This document shows positions 16,775-24,175 of a stretch of 24,353 nucleotides of DNA, piece after piece. Position 1 is the first letter of the stretch, and the number at the start of each line of letters is the position of its first letter. Source of the stretch: DUPH01 sp035449085 (GTDB lineage Bacteria > Verrucomicrobiota > Kiritimatiellia > RFP12 > UBA1067). The position numbers and the translations under genes are program-made. A model generated the notes under the pieces. The model had not been told where the DNA came from. It ran no database searches and saw only the letters and a list, made by a program, of their open reading frames with translations. The DNA lies in assembly GCA_035449085.1 (NCBI GenBank), contig DAOTKE010000038.1, positions 1 through 24,353 of the forward strand, given 5' to 3'.

Positions 16775-17395
16775 ATGAAACAGGCAGGCACAAACGCGCC
16801 ACCTGTGACCGGGGCGTCGTCTCCAGACGCCAAGGTTGCGCTGTTCCGGTCGTTGTTCTGCGGTCGCGAAGATGTGTATGCACGCCGCTTTGAGAGTGCG
16901 AAGTCGGGGCGCTCTGGATACCCACTGTCGCGCGTGGAACCCCTTGAGCACATCGTGCAGGTGCGGCCCACGAGTTTTCGTGTGTCCATCGGCCTGATGG
17001 AACAGGACGCGTCACCCGCCTTCAATGTGGTGTGCGACGAACTTTGCCCGGTATGCCGGACGGCTTCATCGCCGACACGACGGCAAACAGGAGGTGCGGG
17101 TGATGGATGACGCAGATCTCCAGGCGCCGATGCTGGCGCGGACGTTCGGTCGCCGTTGTCGTGGGTATGAGGCTATCGGCGATCGAATCATGTTGCGCTT
17201 AGCGCAACGCCCGGTTGGCCGGCTGAGGTCGCAGTGCCGGTGGAGCCGACGTGGCAGGAGACCTACGCGGCCAGTGCGCGGCGCTTGCAGGAGCATGGGT
17301 TTAGGGTGATGCGCAGACTGGCTGGAGACGTGTGCGAACGGCTTGACGAGGTGCTGGACGCCATACGTCGGAGGGTTGCCCATTGCCGACTCTAA
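16775..17395 (+). pseudogene. Collapsed TOTE-type conflict-system gene (primase-helicase) remnant
   Basis: Four pieces of a much larger protein can be read in order. Piece one (16829-16921) is the start of the TOTE primase domain (LFRSLFCGREDVYARRFES, SGRSGY). Piece two (16931-17045) has EPLEHIVQVRPTSFR and NVVCDEL, like the linker between the two helicase lobes. Piece three (17046-17190, next frame) has ARYAGRLHRRHDGKQEVRV and PMLARTFGRRCRGYEAIG, the helicase C-terminus. Piece four (17201-17281, back in the first frame) has LSATPGWPAEVAVPVEPTW and TYAASARRL, the last part of the same domain. Residues from 17282 to the TAA at 17395 look like the end of a DUF559 nuclease. Intact proteins are close to a thousand residues; about 2.5 kb is missing. 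In TOTE systems an archaeo-eukaryotic primase, a helicase and nucleases act together in defence. This copy cannot be functional. Confidence 0.75.
17192..17208. repeat. Perfect palindrome at the frameshift of the helicase remnant
   Basis: GTTGCGC (17192-17198), TTA, GCGCAAC (17202-17208). The helicase reading frame changes here (IML in one frame, LSATPGWP in another), consistent with loss of one base around 17197-17199. Confidence 0.7.
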
Positions 17396-17403
17396 GCCGA
17401 CTT

Positions 17404-17459
17404 CACGACCCGGCTCGACTCGCGCCGAATCTAGTCGCTTCAGGCCGAATCAGGTCGTG
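17404..17459. other. Imperfect inverted-repeat region downstream of the remnant
   Basis: CACGACC (17404-17410) and GGTCGTG (17453-17459) form an outer stem enclosing CGACT (17416-17420) and AGTCG (17433-17437). CCGTTTTG follows. It could be an old terminator or a decayed recombination site; nothing decides between them. Confidence 0.35.
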
Positions 17460-17541
17460 CCCGTTTTGCCTCCCATGACCGCTCGCTTGCCTATAGGGTG
17501 ACAGGATTTTCATAAAAAACCATTTTTTGGTCATTTTGCTG

Positions 17542-17570
17542 TTGACACGGTTGTTGGCCTGCGCTACTGT
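17542..17570 (+). promoter_or_regulatory. Strong predicted promoter for the XRE/two-CW regulator
   Basis: Perfect TTGACA (17542-17547) and TACTGT (17565-17570, 4/6) with 17-bp spacing. An A/T-rich stretch (17509-17540) lies directly upstream, where an UP element would be. The leader to the ATG is about 52 nt. Confidence 0.6.
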
Positions 17571-17582
17571 CACATTGTGACA
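17568..17582. promoter_or_regulatory. Operator-like perfect palindrome over the -10/start region
   Basis: TGTCAC-ATT-GTGACA, 6-bp arms with a 3-bp centre, overlapping the end of the -10 and the expected transcription start. A further GTGACA half-site is at 17499-17504. The next gene encodes a helix-turn-helix protein, so autorepression is the simplest reading, though unproven. Confidence 0.6.
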
Positions 17583-17628
17583 TCTGAAGCACATGCCGGT
17601 GCCTGATGCATAGAGGAGGCTTTCAAAC

Positions 17629-18078
17629 ATGAAAAAACAAGATCCAGCAAGTGAGGCCGTGCCCCCTTCTGCGGGACAGTCAGCGTGTGTGATCGTAGAG
17701 GTACGCAGAGCACTGGGCATGACGCAGAGCGAGTTTGCCGATGTGCTCGGCGTATCGGCCCGCGCCGTCCAAAGCTATGAGCAGGGATGGCGGGCAGTCC
17801 CCTTCTCGACGTACCTCCACATGTTTGCCGTTCTTGCCTCCGCGCGTCGTTCGGCGCTGGGGGACAAGCCGTGCTGGGAGGTGACGGGATGCCCCGAATC
17901 GAAACGCGCCGCATGCCGATCGCCTCGCCTGAACAGCGGACTCTTCTGCTGGCTGGTTGCAGGACGATCGTGCGGAGGCCGTGGCGGTCGCAAGAAGGGT
18001 CAGCCGCAGTGTGCAGACTGTCCGGTCATTCGAAGACTGCTTGCCGGGTCAACAAGAGACTCTCAGCGTTCGAGGTGA
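17629..18078 (+). CDS. XRE-family regulator with C-terminal cysteine-rich (two-CW) domain
   Basis: 149 residues. AGAGGAGG lies 9 nt before the ATG. Residues 20-75 form an XRE-type helix-turn-helix (VRRALGMTQSEFADVLGVS, ARAVQSYEQG), as in lambda-repressor-like DNA-binding proteins. Residues 81-138 hold eight cysteines: C82-W83, C88, C96, C107-W108, C115, C128, C131, in the pattern CW-x4-C...CW...CGG...C-x2-CPV. This fits the small two-CW domain found in several bacterial regulators and sensors. The cysteine spacing suggests binding of a metal or an iron-sulfur cluster, so DNA binding may respond to metal or redox state; that is inference. The gene lies just downstream of a promoter with an operator-like palindrome and 27 nt from a frame that leads into the RHS gene on the same strand. 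Confidence 0.85.
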   Translation: MKKQDPASEAVPPSAGQSACVIVEVRRALGMTQSEFADVLGVSARAVQSYEQGWRAVPFSTYLHMFAVLASARRSALGDKPCWEVTGCPESKRAACRSPRLNSGLFCWLVAGRSCGGRGGRKKGQPQCADCPVIRRLLAGSTRDSQRSR

Positions 18079-18094
18079 AACCCAGTCAGAAAAC

Positions 18095-18100
18095 AGGAGG
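18095..18100 (+). promoter_or_regulatory. Ribosome-binding site of the RHS gene without a normal start codon after it
   Basis: AGGAGG is followed by TT ATT AAG AAC in the RHS frame. ATT lies 2 nt and AAG 5 nt after it. The frame is open from here into a signal-peptide-like segment (WAGFVALILATVAAHAA), but contains no ATG, GTG or TTG before GTG 18199. Confidence 0.6.
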
Positions 18101-18102
18101 TT

Positions 18103-21100
18103 ATTAAGAACACACAACAATTCCAACGTGATCCACCTTGTGGACAGTGGGCTGGATTTGTAGCCCTGATACTGGCCACTGTTGCGGCTCACGCCGCAGT
18201 GCCTGAAGGACGCAGCCTTGACATCGAGTGCCAAGGCACGGCCATCACGCTTCATTGGCTCGGCATCCTGAATGCGCCATACGAGGCGCACGCGCGCGAC
18301 CCGCTCGCCCAGGATGACTGGGATCTTCTGGATATAGTCTTGGGAGCAGACGGCCCGACCACATACCTGGTGCCACCCAGTGACTCGCGCGCGCGCTTCT
18401 TTCGCGTTCTGTTCCCGCAGCCGACCGTTGCGGCCGGCGAGCCTGCATTATTGACTCAAACGCAAAGCGCGACGATCGACGTGGCCGGCCTGTACTACTA
18501 CGCAGGCGACCAGATACGGGTCGGCGGCGTTCTGCTGAGCAACACGGTATTCGTCAACTCGTCCCTCCTGCGTGCAACCCTGCCGACGGGACTTCCTGCC
18601 GGACGCTACGACATCGAGATTGTCAGCGGGGGCAGCGGGCAGGTTTTGGCGGTGCTGCCCGCAGCGCTGGAGTCCGTCGATCCGGCGGAAGACCCGTACC
18701 GGATGCTCCTGGAGCCTCCCGGCTGGCCGCCGGCAGGCCCCGGTGCAAGCGGCAAAAAGGGGGTCAACGCCGTCAACGTCAAACGGGCAGCAGGTTACAG
18801 CGCGGCGGCCTTCCGCGAGGGCCGTGTCGCCGAGATCAAGAGGGAGATCGAGACGATGGAGTGGAATGAGGGTACGCGCAGAGGCCATGTCACCGTCCTC
18901 AAGAATCATGGCGTGGACGATGACTGTGATGGTGTCGCGCGCGGCCATGTCACCGTTTTGAAAAAAAAGGGCATCGACGAAGACTGCGATGACGTAATCG
19001 ACCTCCTTCTTCACTCGGGCGAACTTCAGCAGCAGGCCGTCGACCTGTATCTTCCGGGGCGCGGCCTCGACTTCGTCTGGACCCGCACCTACCGCTCGCG
19101 CACCGGCGAGCCGACGCCGCAGGGCAATCGCTGGGCGCACGGCTACGACGTGCGCTGCGTCGTGAAACCCGGCGAGACCGCCGCCTGGATCTATGACGGC
19201 ACGGGCCGCAAAGACCTTTTCCTGCGTCAGGCCGACGGCACCTTCGTCTGTCCCGGAATCTTCCGCGAAGGGATCCTCGTTGACGGCGTCTTCCGCCTCA
19301 CCTTCGCCGACACCGGCTTCTGGGAATTCAACCCGCAGGGCACCCTCCCCTCCGCCGGTAAACTCGCGCGCATCCAGGACCGCAACGGCAACGCGCTCAC
19401 CCTGGGCTACGACAGCGCCGGCCGCCTCGCCGCCATCACCGACACGCTCGGCCGCGTTCATACCGTCGACTACACGCCGGAAGGACGCATCGCCGGCGTC
19501 ACCGACTCCACCGGCCGCACGGTCTCCTACGCCTACTACGGAGGCGGCTCCAGCGGCGGAAGCCCCGGCGACCTTATGTCCGTGACCTCGCCGCCCGTCG
19601 TCGGAACGCCCAACGGCAACGATTTCCCGGAAGGCAAGACGGTCTCCTACACCTACACCTCCGGCCATGCGAATGACCGAGCCAACCACCTGCTGCTGAC
19701 CGTCGTCGATGCGCTCGGGCAGACGCCCTTGCACTGCGAGTACGATCTCGATCCGCTCTCGCCGGCATTCCAGCGCTGCATCGCCTTCCAGCGCGGCGCG
19801 CATCCGCCGGCCTGCGTGGCCTACATGCCGCAGGCCGCGTCACCCGACAACCGTTACGCCACGATGCGTTGCATCCTCAACGACGCCATCGGGAACGTGT
19901 CGGAAGTCTCCTTCGACATCCGCAACCGTTGCGTCGCCGAACGCGCCTACACGGGCCGCGCGGTCCCCGGCCTGCCGGTGACGGACACGGCCAACCGCCC
20001 CGTCGGCAAGCTCCGCGAAGCCGATCCCGACTCTTTCGAGACGACCTACGCCTGGAACCGCGACAACCGGCTATCGGAAGCATGCCTGCCGGGCGGAAAC
20101 GTGCTCGCCTTCGTTTATCAGGCGGATCTGGAACCGAACACGCCGGCGCGCAAGCGCGGCGACTGCCGCAGCGTGCGCGCGCGCGCCCCCACACCTGTTG
20201 ATGTGGATGGCGACGGGCTCCCTGATACGGCCGAACGCATCAGTGCCTACGAGTACGATCCGCGCTTCGGCTCGGAAACCGTCGTCCGCCAGGTTGCCGC
20301 GCACTTCTGTCCGCAATGCCCGCACCCGGGATTCAGCGATTTGACTTCGCCTGATGACGGGCCGATGAGGAACAACGGCTTCAAGGTCGAGATGGCGGGG
20401 TTCGTCACCTCCGAAACCGACCCGCGCGGTCATGTGACGACCGCCGAATACGATGCGCACGGCAGAATGGGCCGCATCACCTTCAAGGACAAGGAAGGCG
20501 CCACGCTGGCGAGGACCTATGAATATGCCCACGACGCATTCGGCCAGTTGACGGCCGTCACCCACGCGCCCGATGCGAACGGCCACCGTCGCGTCGACAC
20601 GTATGCCTGGTCTCAGGGTCAGCTCGCGCAGTGCGTGGTCGACGCCGGCCCGGGCGGGCTCGCCCTGACCACCGTCTTCGAGCACGACGCGCGCGGCAAC
20701 ACGACGCGCGTCATCGACCCCCGCGGCAACGATGTCTTGGCCGTCTACAACGCACTCAACCAGCCGATCACCGTCCCTCGGCAAACCCAGGGCGCGACCT
20801 TCGGCGAGCGCGTTCGCACGACCTTCTTCTATGATGCGAACAACAATCTGATCCGCATCGACCGCGAGAACCGCAGGCCGGACGGTGCCTTCGACCCGAC
20901 CCCGCCGTACTGGACCACGACGTACGAGTACGACATCCTCAACCGCCCGACCCAGATCGCGCATGAAGCGGCGCACACGCTCCAGCAAAGCATGGTCACC
21001 AACCAGTTCGTCTATGACGCCAATGGCCGCCTCGCGCTGCATCGCCTGCCTGAGGCCGTTGGCGGAGCGGAACCCGACAATATCGTCGCCTACGCCTACG

Positions 21101-23991
21101 ACGAACGCGGCTTGCCCTTCAGCGAACTCCGCGCCCCGGGAACCGGCTTGAGCGCAATGGACGTTTTCGACTACGACGCCAACGGCAACCTTGTGCGGAG
21201 CCGCCGGATCGACGCCGCGACCACCTCGCAGACCACCTTTATGTACGATGGCTTCGACCGCTGCGTCCAGGTCGTCGACGCCATGAGTAATGTCGTCACG
21301 CGCAGCTTCGATCTCGCCGATAACCTCGTCTATGAACGAACCGACGGCGAGATAGGCGATACGCCCGGCGACAAGGGCAACCGCACGCTCGCCGAGACGC
21401 GCCACGTCTACGACGATTTCGACCGCCATGTCGCCAGCATCAGCTCCTTCTTCGACGTCGTCACCAGCCTCGCCATCGGCGACGGCGAGGCCGCCACGAC
21501 GCGGACCTACGCGCCCAACGGGCTGCTGACGTCCGTCATGGACGACAACGGTGCCGCCACAACTTACACCTATGATCGGGCCGGCCGTCTGGCCTCCGTC
21601 GTCGATGCGAAGGGCAACGCCACGGCCTACACCCGAGACGCCTGTGGCAACGTGTTGGCCACAACTCAGACCGACCTCTCTGACGTCACGGCCGGGCGGC
21701 AGGTCTACGCGCAGACTTTCACCTACGACACGCTCGGGCGCTGCATCACCGCCGCCGACGGGGCCGGCAACATCGTTTCGAACGCCTACGACGCCTGCGA
21801 CAACCGGGTCGCGGTCACGGACCCCCTCGGCAACGAGACGGTCTACGTTTACGACGGCCTCGGCCGCGTCACCGCCACGCTGCACTACGACGGTGTCCGG
21901 TCGCGCGGCATCACGATCAACACCACGCATGTCGAGTACCGCAACCACCGCCTCGTCTCCAGCACCGACGCCAACGGCAACACGACCGCCTACGCCTACG
22001 ACGCGTGCGACCGGCTCACGCAGACGACCCATGCGGACAACACGGCGGAGTCGCTGGTCTGGAGCCCGCGGAGCAATGTGGCGCGCAGCGTCGACGCCAA
22101 CGGCACCGCGATCACCAACCAGTACGACCTGTGTGACCGCCTCGTCCGGCGCGACATCGCCGTCGGTCCCGGCGTGATGGCCACGACGACGTTCGAGTCC
22201 TTCGCGTACGACGGTCTGGGCCGGCTGACCTCCGCCGAAAACGATACGGCGACGCTGCTCTACGGCTACGACTCGCTCGGCAACCGCATAAGCAGCTCGC
22301 AGAACGGGGCCGTGTCCACGGCGACCTTTGACGGTGTGGGCAACCGGCGGACCAGCATCTGCCCGAGCGGCTATGGGGTTCATACCTCCTACGACGCGCT
22401 GAACCGGCCCCTCGCCGTGAGCCTGCTGGCCCCCGGCGAGGTCGACCCCGCCCCTGTGGCGATGTTCGCGTACGACGGCGCGGTGCGCCTCGCGAAGGTC
22501 ACGCGCGCCAACGGCATCAATACGCGGGCCTTCTGGAACGGTGCGCAAGGCGTGCCGAACGCGGACGGCGACCACGGCTGGCACCAGGTGGCGAAGATCA
22601 ACCACGCTCAGGCGGGCGGCGGTCGGGTCGTCGACCAGCGCGCGAGCCTGTACGACGGAAATCAGAACAAGATCCTGCGCGCGATGACCGCACCTTGGGA
22701 CGGCACCGCCAACCTTGTGACCAACCAGTACGGCTACGACGCAATGCACCGGCTGCGCCACTCCCGCAGAAGCGGCCATATCGTCGCGGGCGATTTCGAC
22801 TACGTCTACGACGCCAACGGCAATCGCCTGCAGGTCACCAACAACGGGGCCTTCGAGGCCTACACGATGGACGCGGCCACGCCCGAGCCGGCGGACTTCC
22901 AGATGAACCAGTACACGACCACTCCGTTCGGTGCCGAACTGCACGACGCGCAGGGCAATCGCATCGGGCTCGCCGGCGCGGGCGAGCCGACCTTCTACCG
23001 CTATGACTATGCCGACCGCCTCGTCCAGGTGGACGCGATCGACCCCATCGGGACGCCCGTGACCGTCGCGACGTACCGTTATGACGCGCTGGGCCGCCGC
23101 ATCGGCAAGACGGTGTTCGGCGCGGGCGGGCTGCCGCCGACCGTGATGACCTACGTGTACGACGACACCCGCGACGACGACTGCGACGGCGCGGCGGACG
23201 ACCGCGTCCTTGAAGTGTACACAGGCGCAGCCGTGTCCAGCGTCAGCGTGCTGACCGGCGCCAGCGGCGGCGGCGCGGCGGCAACGAGCTACGCCGCCAC
23301 GGGCCGCATGCTCTCGCCGCCGGTCGGCTTCGTGGATGCCGCCGGCGAGTTATGTTTTACGCATGTCGATGAGCGCGGTTACATGCTGGCGCTGACAGAT
23401 GCTGAGGGCCGTGTGGTCGAACGATACGACTATGACGACTTTGGCGTACCGATGTTCTTTGACCCCGCAGGTGCGCTGCGAGCTGGATCCGCAGTCAGCA
23501 ATGACGTGCTCGCAGCCGGATTGCGCTGGGATGCGGAGACGGGACTCTACGCCCGCGAGGTCAGCAACCCGCTCTATGAGGGGACAGGCCCGGGCGTCAA
23601 CCCGCTCTATGCGGATAAAGCTTGCGGCGTCAACAATCCGCTTTACGAAGGAAAGGGCCAAGACGTCACCAGCCCGCTCTACGAGGGGCACCCGTCCGCA
23701 GGCGGCAACTCGATGTACGACCCGATGACCGGACGAGCACTGAGCCGTATCGGCCACCGTCTGGTGTTCGACGATGTCAAGAGAACCGGGCGTGCCGGAA
23801 CACGCGCCCAGGACCACAACTCGAGCCGTTCCAACAAGACCGCGAGCCTCGCCGCGCCGGATGGAGGCGGCGGTGTTGGAGGTTCCGGCTACAGACCCGT
23901 GAACCGCATCTATCCTGTAGCGATGGGCGCTGGGCTTCGCCTCAAGACCCGGCACGAGACCGCACGAAATTCGATCAGCAACGTCCGCTAG
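18103..23991 (+). CDS. Giant RHS/YD-repeat secreted protein
   Basis: About 1,962 residues if translation begins at ATT 18103; the first canonical start is GTG 18199 (1,930 residues), but that one falls after the probable signal peptide. An N-terminal beta domain (TLHWLGILNAPYEAHARDP ... FFRVLF) and a TIG/IPT-like segment (YYYAGDQIRVGGVLLSNTVF) come first. Then come two 20-residue Asp/Cys repeats and a DUF6531-type RHS entry (GRGLDFVWTRTYRSRTGEP, RWAHGYDVR). Several dozen YD repeats follow (for example YDSAGRLAAITDTLGRVHTV, FMYDGFDRCVQVVDAMSN, YAYDACDRLTQTTHADN). DVDGDGLPD (20201-20229) and DDDCDGAADD (23173-23202) look cation-binding. The usual closing motif appears only as AETGLYARE, then NPLYEG repeats, then MYDPMTGRALSR. 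No DPxG-type cleavage site or toxin domain follows. RHS shells encapsulate or display cargo in contact-dependent competition; here cargo is not evident. Confidence 0.9.
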   Translation: MKNTQQFQRDPPCGQWAGFVALILATVAAHAAVPEGRSLDIECQGTAITLHWLGILNAPYEAHARDPLAQDDWDLLDIVLGADGPTTYLVPPSDSRARFFRVLFPQPTVAAGEPALLTQTQSATIDVAGLYYYAGDQIRVGGVLLSNTVFVNSSLLRATLPTGLPAGRYDIEIVSGGSGQVLAVLPAALESVDPAEDPYRMLLEPPGWPPAGPGASGKKGVNAVNVKRAAGYSAAAFREGRVAEIKREIETMEWNEGTRRGHVTVLKNHGVDDDCDGVARGHVTVLKKKGIDEDCDDVIDLLLHSGELQQQAVDLYLPGRGLDFVWTRTYRSRTGEPTPQGNRWAHGYDVRCVVKPGETAAWIYDGTGRKDLFLRQADGTFVCPGIFREGILVDGVFRLTFADTGFWEFNPQGTLPSAGKLARIQDRNGNALTLGYDSAGRLAAITDTLGRVHTVDYTPEGRIAGVTDSTGRTVSYAYYGGGSSGGSPGDLMSVTSPPVVGTPNGNDFPEGKTVSYTYTSGHANDRANHLLLTVVDALGQTPLHCEYDLDPLSPAFQRCIAFQRGAHPPACVAYMPQAASPDNRYATMRCILNDAIGNVSEVSFDIRNRCVAERAYTGRAVPGLPVTDTANRPVGKLREADPDSFETTYAWNRDNRLSEACLPGGNVLAFVYQADLEPNTPARKRGDCRSVRARAPTPVDVDGDGLPDTAERISAYEYDPRFGSETVVRQVAAHFCPQCPHPGFSDLTSPDDGPMRNNGFKVEMAGFVTSETDPRGHVTTAEYDAHGRMGRITFKDKEGATLARTYEYAHDAFGQLTAVTHAPDANGHRRVDTYAWSQGQLAQCVVDAGPGGLALTTVFEHDARGNTTRVIDPRGNDVLAVYNALNQPITVPRQTQGATFGERVRTTFFYDANNNLIRIDRENRRPDGAFDPTPPYWTTTYEYDILNRPTQIAHEAAHTLQQSMVTNQFVYDANGRLALHRLPEAVGGAEPDNIVAYAYDERGLPFSELRAPGTGLSAMDVFDYDANGNLVRSRRIDAATTSQTTFMYDGFDRCVQVVDAMSNVVTRSFDLADNLVYERTDGEIGDTPGDKGNRTLAETRHVYDDFDRHVASISSFFDVVTSLAIGDGEAATTRTYAPNGLLTSVMDDNGAATTYTYDRAGRLASVVDAKGNATAYTRDACGNVLATTQTDLSDVTAGRQVYAQTFTYDTLGRCITAADGAGNIVSNAYDACDNRVAVTDPLGNETVYVYDGLGRVTATLHYDGVRSRGITINTTHVEYRNHRLVSSTDANGNTTAYAYDACDRLTQTTHADNTAESLVWSPRSNVARSVDANGTAITNQYDLCDRLVRRDIAVGPGVMATTTFESFAYDGLGRLTSAENDTATLLYGYDSLGNRISSSQNGAVSTATFDGVGNRRTSICPSGYGVHTSYDALNRPLAVSLLAPGEVDPAPVAMFAYDGAVRLAKVTRANGINTRAFWNGAQGVPNADGDHGWHQVAKINHAQAGGGRVVDQRASLYDGNQNKILRAMTAPWDGTANLVTNQYGYDAMHRLRHSRRSGHIVAGDFDYVYDANGNRLQVTNNGAFEAYTMDAATPEPADFQMNQYTTTPFGAELHDAQGNRIGLAGAGEPTFYRYDYADRLVQVDAIDPIGTPVTVATYRYDALGRRIGKTVFGAGGLPPTVMTYVYDDTRDDDCDGAADDRVLEVYTGAAVSSVSVLTGASGGGAAATSYAATGRMLSPPVGFVDAAGELCFTHVDERGYMLALTDAEGRVVERYDYDDFGVPMFFDPAGALRAGSAVSNDVLAAGLRWDAETGLYAREVSNPLYEGTGPGVNPLYADKACGVNNPLYEGKGQDVTSPLYEGHPSAGGNSMYDPMTGRALSRIGHRLVFDDVKRTGRAGTRAQDHNSSRSNKTASLAAPDGGGGVGGSGYRPVNRIYPVAMGAGLRLKTRHETARNSISNVR
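18883..19002 (+). repeat. Two tandem 60-bp units encoding a 20-residue Asp/Cys motif
   Basis: Units at 18883-18942 and 18943-19002 encode GHVTVLKNHGVDDDCDGVAR and GHVTVLKKKGIDEDCDDVID. The period is exactly 60 bp and the units are diverged at DNA level. The DDDCDG/DEDCDD cores resemble the MopE-type metal-binding motif or calcium-binding Asp loops. The second unit contains an A8 run (18961-18968). Confidence 0.85.
23560..23697 (+). repeat. Four tandem NPLYEG-type repeats (36/33/36/33 bp)
   Basis: Units at 23560-23595, 23596-23628, 23629-23664 and 23665-23697 each begin with a GTC codon and encode VSNPLYEGTGPG, VNPLYADKACG, VNNPLYEGKGQD and VTSPLYEGHPS. They sit between AETGLYARE and MYDPMTGRALSR, splitting what is normally one continuous RHS core signature. 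Confidence 0.85.
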
Positions 23992-24009
23992 TAATCCGCC
24001 CCAATAGCA

Positions 24010-24027
24010 CCCGCCTTAAACTGCGGG
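24010..24027 (+). terminator. Short hairpin after the RHS gene
   Basis: CCCGC (24010-24014) and GCGGG (24023-24027) flank an 8-nt loop, 19 bp after the stop codon. No T-run follows; weak candidate. Confidence 0.3.
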
Positions 24028-24097
24028 AGTTGACACTACCCCTGTCGCATCACCATGCAACGGACTTTGCCAACCGCAAAAAGACCCATGTTTCAAC

Positions 24098-24126
24098 TTG
24101 ACCTTATTCAGGTAAAGACGGAGAAT
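24098..24126 (+). promoter_or_regulatory. Candidate promoter for the last gene
   Basis: TTGACC (24098-24103) and GAGAAT (24121-24126) with 17-bp spacing, about 50 bp before the ATG at 24176. A TTGACA at 24030-24035 has no clear -10 partner. Confidence 0.35.
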
Positions 24127-24175
24127 GACGATGGTTTTTGCCATGGTGAAGTGACGTGCCATTTGGAGGCAGAAC

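Noticed and set aside
17403..17914. Minus-strand open frames over the regulator and its promoter
   Set aside because: No ribosome site or domain; the plus strand holds a coherent promoter, operator, ribosome site and helix-turn-helix gene.
20071..22944. 957-codon open frame on the minus strand, antisense to the RHS gene
   Set aside because: It mirrors the repetitive GC-rich RHS coding sequence, shows no domain, and its Val/Arg/Gly/Asp-rich text is typical of an antisense shadow.
23560..23697. NPLYEG repeats as true integrin mimicry
   Set aside because: The resemblance rests on a four-residue NPxY core in a bacterial secreted protein with no known animal host; it is kept only as a structural oddity.
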